Shown in pieces: positions 55,868-64,000 of a stretch of DNA of 64,000 nt (position 1 is its first letter; the number at the start of each line of letters is the position of its first letter). The notes below the pieces were generated by a model that saw nothing but the letters and a program-made list of their open reading frames with translations, was not told the origin of the DNA and searched no databases. The stretch is from Bryoerythrophyllum caledonicum. Lineage: Eukaryota > Streptophyta > Bryopsida > Pottiales > Pottiaceae. The stretch spans positions 45,847,527 to 45,911,526 of the forward strand of contig OZ020514.1 in NCBI GenBank assembly GCA_963971425.1, given 5' to 3'. A program made the position numbers and the translations under genes.

Positions 55868-57945
55868 TTACAAATATTCAGGCACGCTTGAAAATCTGTG
55901 GATCGGATGGATGAAGGGAAGGATGTCGGTCACCACGTTAGGAATAACATGGTCATTTTCTCGAAGGCTCAAATGACCCTGAAATGGCCAGGGAATATAA
56001 CAAATATTGTCGGGGTTTTTCCTGAGAGACCTTGGGTTCACATCCACGAACAGAACTTGATGAGGCAGGCAGACAAAATGCGAATGATTCTTCTTAGAAA
56101 GAATAGACATCGTTTTGTAACTCCAAGGAAAATTTATGCTGTACGCTAAGTCACGTCTGCTATAGACAAATGACAGCCTATCCATAACACCACCCGGAAG
56201 AATATGCCGCAAGACAAGTTGTAACTCTTCCATCGGCAACGTTGACCAAAGCGCGACGTTAAAGCAAGGGAGCAACATATCAAAAAGCTTCTTCAGGCTC
56301 GGCCGGCGAACTATATTCTCACGAGTGCAAGAACCAGAAATTGGCACACGCTGTTTTACAAAGCAAAGGAGCCCACTGACACAGAGGACAACACACTTTC
56401 GATACCGTGAAGGGGTTTTATATAAGCATATGAAATAAAAGGATGACCCTCGGAAAATCATAAAGAAGACAATCGTCATGATGCCGAAAATTAAGGAAGG
56501 ATGAAAACACTATACCGTCGGCTGCCAACCGACGGGGCATAACAACGCACATGACCATCATCAGAGATGAAGCACAGACATGTGATAAAGGCAATACATA
56601 CACACAGGAAAGCTGGAATTAGAAAATATATCATAAAATCACAAAAATTCAGAAATTACAAGGAAAGGAAGGATCAGTTTCTGATTGTCAGTAGCAATAA
56701 AGAAGAATAGAAACTCGAAAAAGCCCATTCGAGAATAGATGGATACTTAGTTCCAGTAGGTTATTAACAGCTTCGATTCCACTTCATCGGGTCAGTATGG
56801 AGCATTGAAACCCAAGGCCTGGGGATAGATGACCTCCCTCTACTTTTGATGTTGAAACGACCCAAGGTAAAGTCGAGAAGTTCCAAATTCCCAATTTGCA
56901 TGGCAGTACTCCTGAACATTGACTCGAGACTTCAAAAGTCCCGAGAGAAAGGGAACTAACGCACTCAATAGATAAGGCTGCATCCCGGGAACTGAGATCT
57001 CCGGAATATTATACTTAAATAGAAAAGGATGAACAACATTATAGGGGCTATTGAGGATATTCTGGAGAGGAAAGGGATCAACGAGAAGCGTGTTCCGCTC
57101 ATTTGCATCAGGCCCGATTAAAAAGCGTCTATCAGAAACATTAGGGCCAACCTCTTGAGCAGCGGCGCAATTAAAGTCGAGGGATTCTTGGCCGTAGAGG
57201 AATCACAGTAGGTAGTGCCAAACACTTTTGTGTTCTTTCGCAAGTTGGGAAAAACATCGAACAAGTGATCCATGTGTCGATGGATCTCTCTAGAATTATC
57301 GGTTGACCAAAAGGCCAACAAAAAGGACGACTAGCAGAAAGCAAGGAACTCTCGAAGCCCAGGCCTAGATTCCTGATAAAAGCTCTTCCTCTTAGCATTG
57401 CCACGACAAACAAAACTTTCGGCGAAGAGAAGCCCCCTTAGTTCAAGGACGAGGTAGTAGCTTGAAGGACCCACCTGAATGTTCCTGTGAACCTAATCGG
57501 AGCTGAGGTCGGCAGTTGGAACTGAAGCAGACGAAGGTGTCGGTTGGGAGCCGACGACATTGACACCTATAGGACAAGCACCATCCAAAACAAAATCGTC
57601 GGTGTCTACCACCTCGATGTGACAGCGGGTGGAGCCGGAAGCGACACCGACATTCCCAGGACGCATCGGTGACACGATCTCAACTACGACAGCAGGTTTG
57701 ATTACAACTGCAGGCTCCTCGACACACTGAAGTGAACATTGGCTAGAATCGACATGAAATCCAAGACCGCTAGCGGCACCAGGTAATTCTTGATGCTCCA
57801 GTCTCTCGTAATCTCCCAACAGTGAGTGAAAGCCGCTGAAGCGCGGGGAGATATCCGTCAAGTCAACGTCTCCTAGATCAGTCGCAACGGCAAATTGGTG
57901 CGAAATATCCCTAGGAACTCCGACTTTAAGGAATAAATTTTGCAT
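55868..57945 (-). pseudogene. FCP1-like pseudo-phosphatase, unit 1
   Basis: Minus strand. A leader exon starts at 57945 (MQNLFLKVGVPRDISHQFAV, Ser/Val-rich). In the same frame after TAG at 57493-57495 comes the FCP1/HAD-like fold: SSYYLVLELRGLLFAESFV, RPGLREFLAFC, LLAFWSTDNSREIHRHMDHL, up to about 57118. The second half lies at about 56360-55868 (VLFVDVNPRSLRKNPDNICY, then IPWPFQGHLSL). The catalytic DxDGT of HAD phosphatases reads ELRGL here, so both nucleophile aspartates are absent. Plants have a family of such FCP1-like proteins with LVLGLGGLL-type motifs, presumed non-catalytic. Two or more stops and separated halves suggest this unit is broken. It is the leftmost of three tandem paralogues. 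Confidence 0.6.
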
Positions 57946-58170
57946 CTGAAGTCAATAAAGCAGACATGCATAGATTCAGTGAGGCACCAATCACAAATAA
58001 TTGTTCAAAAAACAAAAGAGCTTTATTACCAAAAAATTGTATTTATAGCAAGTCAAGAAAGGTCTGACAAAATGAACATTTGAGGGCGTCGGCTACCAGC
58101 CGACGCTACAATCTTAAGAGGAAGAAATACTAAGACGCATCGAGCTGGGATAAGCTTAGGCGTATTCCGC

Positions 58171-58828
58171 CTACTTTGGGTCATCGGGCCAGAGTCGAGG
58201 ATATCCGGTCAAATCGATTTTCTCACGAACATACTCAGGAACAGGCAATCCTGATGAAACCAAACCGGAAAGGAACTGAACAACAATAGGAAGAACGACA
58301 TTCTTCACGGTCTCCTTCAAAGTCAGATCAAACGTCAGGGGATGCATGACATTGAGGGGACTGTTCCGAACATTAGCAAAACGACAGCAGCCGAGAAGAA
58401 GAATATTTAGGCTATTCGCTCTAGTGCCTAACAGGCCGGACGGATGCAAAAACAGAGTAGAAAGCCTCCGAATTTATAGAGTCCGACCGTTGAACGATGT
58501 CGTCGATGTGTCGCAGAAACTGTTGTGGAAACAATGTCTAATTTCTCTAACGGTGCCACACTGTCCCTCGAGAGCTATCATTTGTAATTTCAGAAAAGAG
58601 TTGGATTGGTCACTCCAAGCTGCCACTGTGAAGTTGGAAACATAGAACTCAAGAAACTCTTTCAGCATCGGCCGAAAGATGATATGCCATTTCCTGTCGG
58701 CTCCAACACCTTGCGCCATTAGAAGACCGTTCAAGGATAAGACAAGGAAGTACTTATTGACCTTCTCAGATGGTCCGGCGCGGAGCGATAAAGACCACTC
58801 ACTTGCGTTGCCAACTCCAGAGTCAACC
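58171..58828 (-). pseudogene. FCP1-like pseudo-phosphatase, unit 2
   Basis: Minus strand, after a CAG acceptor near 58829: SEKVNKYFLVLSLNGLLMAQ, IIFRPMLKEFLEFYVSNFTV, AAWSDQ, then HCFHNSFCDTSTTSFNGRTL and a stop at 58474-58476. The last third follows in 58449-58171 (SLNILLLGCCRFANVRNSPL, NVMHPLTFDLTLKETVKN). It ends YPRLWPDDPK, similar to the NPRLLPGEPEW ending of unit 3. The DxD position reads SLNGL, so catalytic aspartates are missing as in the other units. The layout matches the NIF/FCP1 fold (VW/WS, NTLLIDD and NxxNxI positions recognisable). It has at least one break. Confidence 0.62.
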
Positions 58829-59038
58829 TGAAGAAATGAATGGATGACAATGCATGAATTAAGAACCCATCAAGTGCATAGGAAGTTGAGATAATTACAA
58901 TCGATGTTTATTAGGGGTAAGCATTCACACAAAGAAAATATCAATGTGCAAACAAAAAATAAATTTCCATAGTCATGACGAATGTCATGAAAAGAAATGT
59001 AATGAATTTAAGCGTCGGCTGGCAGCCGACGGATTGAT

Positions 59039-60000
59039 CTAACGTCTACTTGGAAGTGACCTTGGACGCTTCTCGCTTGGAAAGGACCAAACAAACTGCT
59101 CCCACTCAGGTTCTCCAGGAAGCAATCGAGGGTTCCCCGGGACGGCTACCAGCCGAGTCTTATAAAAGTCGACAGGCTTAGGTTCAAGAAAGATCACCCT
59201 GCGACCGAGAGGCACATCAGAGACGACGGCAACATCAGGCAAGACCGTATCCACACTCGCTGAGAGCTCATCATTCAACTCCGGATTCGCAACTTGAGGA
59301 CGAGGACGACGAGGCTTGTCACTTTCAAAGGGCAAGGCGAACTTCTTCACCAAGATAAGGCGGTCCATAGTTGAGGTGTACACGGGTACAGTCCAGCCCA
59401 CTTCCTTCATCGCACTCAGAAAGGAAGTTATCACGGAGAGGGCTTGCCTACTCTCTTTGGCAGTCTCAGTTGAAGTGAGAGTGTAGGGTATGGGATGAAT
59501 GGCGTTATATGGAGAATTCTTGACGTTCGAGTACGGATGAACGTCAATCAAGAGGGTGTTGGCGCTATTGGCTCCTTTCCCTATCAAATCCCCATAACTA
59601 AGAAATAACGTTGATAGCCTCTTGAGGTAGAATTTCTTGCCATCGATAGAATACCGAGCTACGTCGCAAAGGGTATTATCGAAGACATGTTTGATTCTTT
59701 GAAGAATGAATTTGAACTGATCTTGCAGGTCGTTAAGAAGAGTCCCCACTCCAGCCGGACTTTCGGAACTCCAAATCACGACAGTAAAATTATCAGCACA
59801 ATACTTGAGAAATTCTTCGGTGTGAGGCCAGAACTTTGTAACAAGGTCAGCGCCATGCGTGAGAACGAAACCATTCAATTCAAGTACAAGGAAGTAATCT
59901 TTAAGGGGTGTCAAACCCACCTGAACCATGTGCTCAAACGCTTCGGATTCTCGATTTGCACCAACCTGCTCCACTGCTCTAGAAGCAGCAAGTACAGGAG
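59039..60000 (-). CDS. FCP1-like pseudo-phosphatase, unit 3 (open)
   Basis: An uninterrupted minus-strand frame of over 310 codons follows an acceptor near 60010 and ends at 59039-59041. The FCP1/HAD-like domain covers the first 190 residues: DYFLVLELNGFVLTHGADLV, FWPHTEEFLKYCADNFTVVI, WSSESPAG, HVFDNTLCD, then ANTLLIDVHPYSNVKNSPYN. The DxDG motif is ELNG, and NTLLIDD is NTLLIDV, so the metal-binding and nucleophile aspartates are lost. A ligand- or protein-binding role is more likely than phosphatase activity. The C-terminal third is basic and Pro-rich. The gene sits in a minus-strand run with upstream exons at 60250-61988. Of the three units this is the only one that looks whole. Confidence 0.62.
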
Positions 60001-60249
60001 TACTAGTCTGCTGATCAGCTGATTTAAAGAAAGACCATTATAGGACATTAGATCCCTAATCGGCTGCAAGCCGACGAACCGACTCAGAAGATTAGACAAG
60101 GTCAGTGAATAATTCAGAAAATCAAACATGAAATTAGCAGTGTACCCGAGCACAGAATCATGATGGGTTTATAAATATTTCAGAAAATTAGTTGCATGCT
60201 AGGTCACTAAATTCTGAACCTACAGAAAGCTAACTTTAAAACTAACCTC

Positions 60250-61988
60250 TAAATGGATTGCATGGGCGATCCACGATTGGAGAGAGGGACTCGTTCGGGA
60301 GATCTTTGCCATCGGGGGTCATTGGGGTGTTCGGTCTGGAAGAAAAATTGCTTCTTAAACCGCGCTTTGCAGCAGAACCCTTCGTCTTTGCCGATGGAGA
60401 CGTCGCCCGCTTCTTCCCTGAAGTTTTGCTGGTAGTCTTTGCCTTCTTTGCTTTAGGGCTTCCAAGAGGGACGTCAGTACCCGTTGAAATTGCGGGAACT
60501 TCATTCTTAGGTCCCGGCGGGACAACTCGAGAATCTCGAGTAATCGATCTTCATGCAGCAGGGTCCGTTGCGAGATTTGGAGGATGGACAGTCTTTGCAT
60601 TAGTACCCGCTACAGATGTGAGGCTAGTCCGGACAACTGTTTCGACTTGCGGTTGCTCGGCCAAATTGATGACCACAGACCCGGAAGGCATCGCTACTTC
60701 CACTATTGTAGGCAACACAACCGGCATGGTTGATTGAGGTCCTTGGCCGATATGGGTAATGAGATGGTCAAGACTGGTCTTCTCTTTATTTAACCCGACA
60801 TCACGATCAGAAGTCTGGTCGTCCGATAAATCATACACATCCAACAAATTCCGTGACATGGATGCTTGGGTAGATTGAACCGCAAACTCATCCACAACCT
60901 TCCGAGCAACACGAGAAAATTCATCGTCTTCCACAACCTTTGGCGGTGGCGCAGAATTCTCTCCAAGCTGGGTAACCCCAAATGTCGAATCCGACGGCTG
61001 AGGCTAGGTGATTCGATTAGGAACACCAGACGGCTGCAGGAGAAACGACATGTTCTTAACGTGCTCCTTCGCGATAGCAATGTCAGCTTCCTCGCGCACA
61101 AACTCAATCACAGTTGCTTTCGCCCGCTGAGAAAAAATACGAGAAGATAAGTCAGAAACCCGCTGCAAAAAACTGTTGGCTGCTAGCCGACGAGATGCAA
61201 TGACATGAATCGGTAAATGCAGGACAAAAAAAAGAGCAAGCACAACAAGGGTTAAGGAAACCAACCAAGGCCAAGGCTGTGACATTTCCACCACTCCAGG
61301 CATTGAAGACAGTCAGGTTTGATTCCTTCACCGCTAAGGTGAGACTCAATATTGCGGTGAGCAAACCCATGCATGGATGGCACACATCTCCACACCAGCT
61401 CTCGGTCGAGGGCGAAGCAGCGTCGTCATTGACAGGATTAAGAGGCTTCGTCAATCCCGTCACCTTCTTGAACTCGCTGAATCTTTCACGCACATCACTC
61501 GGTTTGTTGTAGAGGATTCCGACGTTAGCCAGAGGTTTGTCGTGCATGGCCGACACCTTGAACTTCCGGCTACTGTCAGGGAGGTAGCGAATTATGTGGA
61601 CGGCACATACTCCTGTCGAACTGCGACATTCCGACTCAATTTGGAAATTGGAGTTGTCGTCGGTAATAAGAATTGTAGTAGCAAAAATCTCAGACTGATC
61701 ATCATCACTCACTCGCAGCACCCTCTGCACAACTGCTTTGAGCCCGTCTCTGCCTATAAAGATCGATTCCCTGGCTTCGTCGAATCCAAACACAACAAAC
61801 ATCTTGCGAGCTCCCTTCTCGAGTTGCACATATCTTTTGTCTTCGATCTTCTTCACCAGTTCGACAAGCTCCTTTGTGAGCCGCAAAAACGGCTCACGGT
61901 GACGAATGGACCATGCATTGTGTCCATTAAGGTTAACAAAGTAGTGGGAATAGGTTATCCCATTGATTAGTTCATGGTTTTTGATCAA
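60250..61988 (-). CDS. upstream exons of the FCP1-like locus (unknown N-terminal region)
   Basis: Minus strand. 61988 to about 61290 encodes a basic/acidic domain without a name (SHYFVNLNGHNAWSIRHREP, KKIEDKRYVQLEKGARKMFV, ATTILITDDNSNFQIESECR). 61130-60551 continues QRAKATVIEFVREEADIAIA, then a Ser/Thr-rich linker with a TAG near 61006. 60550-60255 gives a Lys-rich nuclear-signal-like piece (GSPKAKKAKTTSKTSGKK, SPSAKTKGSAAKRGLRSN). Together these look like the 5' exons of a multi-exon gene leading into unit 3, with introns marked by palindromes at 61176 and 60060. The exon joins are not proven, and the in-frame stops (also one at 60551-60553) mean it may be a decaying gene. Confidence 0.42.
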
Positions 61989-62769
61989 GATGGCTAAATA
62001 GCCTTTCCATGCGCTAATTCTTTAATTAGGAGCCACATTGTGGCAACCAAGAATTTTATGAAGTTAACCAAAAAAATGAATAGAAAGGAAAAAAATGAGA
62101 AAAGGTAGAAAAAACAAAAACAATAGAAAAGAAGTAGAAATAGAAGTGGTGGAGAAGAATTTACCTCCTACTGAGTCATGGACCACAATTGGCCACGATG
62201 AGGAGATCACGGAAGAAAGAATTAGGAGAAGAAGCGAAATGATGGTGAGGGGAAGGAAAAAAGAAGGAGGCTTAAAAAGCCCTTAAAAAAGTAGGTAAAA
62301 AGGTCCAAAAGGCTTGGGCAAACCCTTCACCAATTACTAAGTAAAATTAGGAATTACCCCAAGCAAGGGAAATTCAATCTAGGTAGATTAATTAGATTTA
62401 GCATCCTTGGAATTAGCTTAATAGCTCACTTATTGGAGATCATGCGCACCCCATGTGGCATGAAATTAAAGTAGGAGATTTAGATATTCCTTGGTTAGTG
62501 GGACACCCACTTTTGTTAATGCAAGGGTGGCACGGAGATTGGTAGTCATAGGTGAATAGTTGTTTTAAGAGGAAAGTCTTTATTGGAAGGTGGAAAAGGC
62601 GGCGGGGAACATCCTTGGGAACGCAAGGAGAGCAAAGGCTTGGGGGGTTTACCCCCTGAAGAGGCTCATTTGGTAGTGTGCAAGGAATGTGGTGAGAAGG
62701 GAGAACAGGGAGAGAGACTGAGAAACTGAGAGAGAGCCGGAAGCCCCGGCCACGAACAGGAGAAAAATC
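61989..62769. other. no gene recognised
   Basis: Lysine/glutamate-rich chance frame at 62095-62286 in purine-rich DNA; otherwise nothing. Confidence 0.45.
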
Positions 62770-63430
62770 AGGTTAGGAGCAAAGGTCGAATCACGAGCAA
62801 GATCACAAGAGCTGGAGCAAGCACGACGAACAAGAGGAGCAAGATCACAAGAGCTGGAGCAAGCACGACGAACAAGAGGAGCAAGATCACAAGAGCTGGA
62901 GCAAGCACGACGAACAAGAGGGTGAAGATCACACAAACTGGAACGGAGCACAATAAGGTCGAATCACGAGCAAGATCACACGAGCTGGAGCAAGCACGAC
63001 GAACAAGAGGGTGAAGATCACGAGAGTTGGAGCAAGCACAAGAAGGCCGAATCACGAGCAGGATCACGAGAGTTGGAGTGAGCACAAGAAGGCCGAATCA
63101 TAAGCAAGATCACACGAGCTGGAGCAAGCACGACGAACAAGAGGGTGAAGATCACACGAACTGGAACGGAGCACAAGAAGGTCGAATCACGAGCAAGATC
63201 ACACGAGCTGGAGCAAGCACGACGAACAAGAGGGTGAAGATCACACGAACTGGAACGGAGCACAAGAAGGTCGAATCACGAGCAAGATCACACGAGCTGG
63301 AGCAAGCACGACGAACAAGAGGGTGAAGATCACACGAATTGGAGCTGAGCACAAGAAGGCCGAATCACGAGCAAGATCACATGAGCTGGAGCTGAGCACA
63401 ACGAACAAGAGGGTGAAGATCACGAGCCGG
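62770..63430. repeat. minisatellite, 42-bp and 89-bp periods
   Basis: GAGCAAGATCACAAGAGCTG units start at 62795, 62837 and 62879 (exact 42-bp period). The array then changes to an 89-bp unit (for example AAGGTCGAATCACGAGC at about 63177, 63266 and 63355). The 42-bp unit is a multiple of three and gives a repeating RACSSSCDLAPLVR peptide on the minus strand, which explains the overlapping frames here. I see no reason to call a gene. Confidence 0.9.
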
Positions 63431-64000
63431 AGTTGAAGTTCAAAGGCGAAGGACGGAGGGTGAACCGAACTAAATCAGGGAGCCTCTCCTCTCCCGTGGA
63501 CTAGTGAACAATTCCTTGTGCATGATAGGAACCCTAATTTTCTAAATACAAAAATCATGCGGAAGCGCTGCCAATTTTTTACTAGCGTTAGGGTTTGCTA
63601 TATGTTCAACCCAACAATTGGTTTAATCGTCATTAGTAAGTGAACGGAGCTGGAGGCTCATGCATGGTGTAAGTTTCGAATAGGATTACTTGTGTAAATG
63701 TATGTGGTGTACACGTGAATGTGTGGTGCATGATCTTGAATAAACGCATATGTTAAGTGTACACTGCTGGTCGTTGGCTGTGGGTCCAGGATTGAGTCAA
63801 ACGGTTAATTAAAGGCTGCCATTGTGTTAAGCAAGAAAAACTAATAAGAATACAAAAAACAAACATAGAAAACGGAGTCACAACCACGAAGATAATGAAG
63901 AATTAAACTTTGGGGATAATAAGAAGAAGCCTGTCTGCTGGCCACTGCTGTCAGGGTCGCACTTAATTCTGGAATTGGTTGTTGAGGTTCTAATCAAGTT
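63431..64000. other. no gene recognised
   Basis: The last 570 bp hold no frame above 60 codons and no repeat that I can see. Confidence 0.5.

Larger units (their letters stand above)
56515..61190. repeat. dispersed palindrome CGTCGGCTGGCAGCCGACG
   Basis: Copies at 56515-56535, 57539-57555, 58087-58105 (CGTCGGCTACCAGCCGACG), 59013-59031 (CGTCGGCTGGCAGCCGACG), 59143-59155 (core only), 60060-60074 and 61176-61190. The outer six lie about 0.55-1.1 kb apart through the FCP1-like tandem, mostly in spacers or introns. The arms are conserved, the three central bases vary, and several arm changes are matched on the other arm. Confidence 0.8.

Noticed and set aside
62649-63423. Several frames with repeated RACSSSCDLAPLV peptides that could be taken for a repeat protein.
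   Set aside because: The 42-bp minisatellite unit is a multiple of three, so open frames arise automatically on both strands.
1-64000. CRISPR arrays, bacterial operons, tRNA or rRNA genes.
   Set aside because: Repeat spacing and content do not fit CRISPR, introns show a eukaryotic genome, and I found no cloverleaf or rRNA-like stretch by eye.

Overview
The window reads as nuclear DNA of a land plant, most likely a non-seed lineage such as a moss, lycophyte or fern. Evidence: TTTAGGG-type telomere-like repeats, spliced GT-AG genes, and fragments of plant and plastid genes (ClpR-like, LQY1-like, UDP-sugar pyrophosphorylase, DUF971, TFIIE-alpha, golgin, fructose-bisphosphate aldolase). The lineage is inferred from general impressions and no search was run. 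Most of the 64 kb is mobile DNA and its debris. Only two loci look like intact host genes: a six-exon CRAL-TRIO (SEC14-like) gene at 39.9-43.5 kb and a small four-exon gene just downstream of it. The window opens in the last exon of a tail-anchored membrane protein gene.

Layout: 0-1.6 kb, end of a host gene and its 3' flank. 1.63-6.74 kb, a Helitron carrying ClpR, TFIIE-alpha and golgin fragments and interrupted by a TTAA-flanked (piggyBac-like) MITE. It sits exactly on the 5' terminus of a second Helitron (6,742). 7-12 kb, AT-rich DNA with a faint coding-like fossil. 12.4-15.1 kb, 25.3-27.7 kb and 49.1-52.8 kb, three diverged copies of one Mutator-like transposase with a C-terminal SWIM zinc finger. 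16.4-21.0 kb, an element with a DUF7869-type transposase-like gene between arrays of one palindrome. 21.65-24.12 kb, a second gene-capturing Helitron on the minus strand with USP, DUF971 and LQY1 fragments. 27.7-32.3 kb, a CCCGGG-rich block with an intact 490-codon frame. 32.3-35.3 kb, LTR-retrotransposon fossils. 45.0-46.8 kb, a palindrome array around an aldolase fragment. 53.5-54.9 kb, a hAT transposase. 55.9-62.0 kb, a tandem family of FCP1-like pseudo-phosphatase genes. 62.8-63.4 kb, a 42/89-bp minisatellite.

The most unusual theme is that several unrelated blocks each carry a private, repeated palindromic motif: TTTAGCTCGA/TCGAGCTAAA around the DUF7869 gene, TCTCGGTCCCGAGA around the aldolase fragment, CGTCGGCT...AGCCGACG through the FCP1 tandem, CCCGGG through the 490-codon block, and a GACGTC-centred repeat beside the hAT gene. 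Such motifs resemble the subterminal transposase-binding repeats known from CACTA elements. That function is inference. The DUF7869 element, with motif clusters on both sides of its gene, is the best candidate for an undescribed transposon type.

The two Helitrons fit the known habit of rolling-circle elements: A|T target, 5' TC, 3' hairpin plus CTAG, and captured exons all in the element's own direction.
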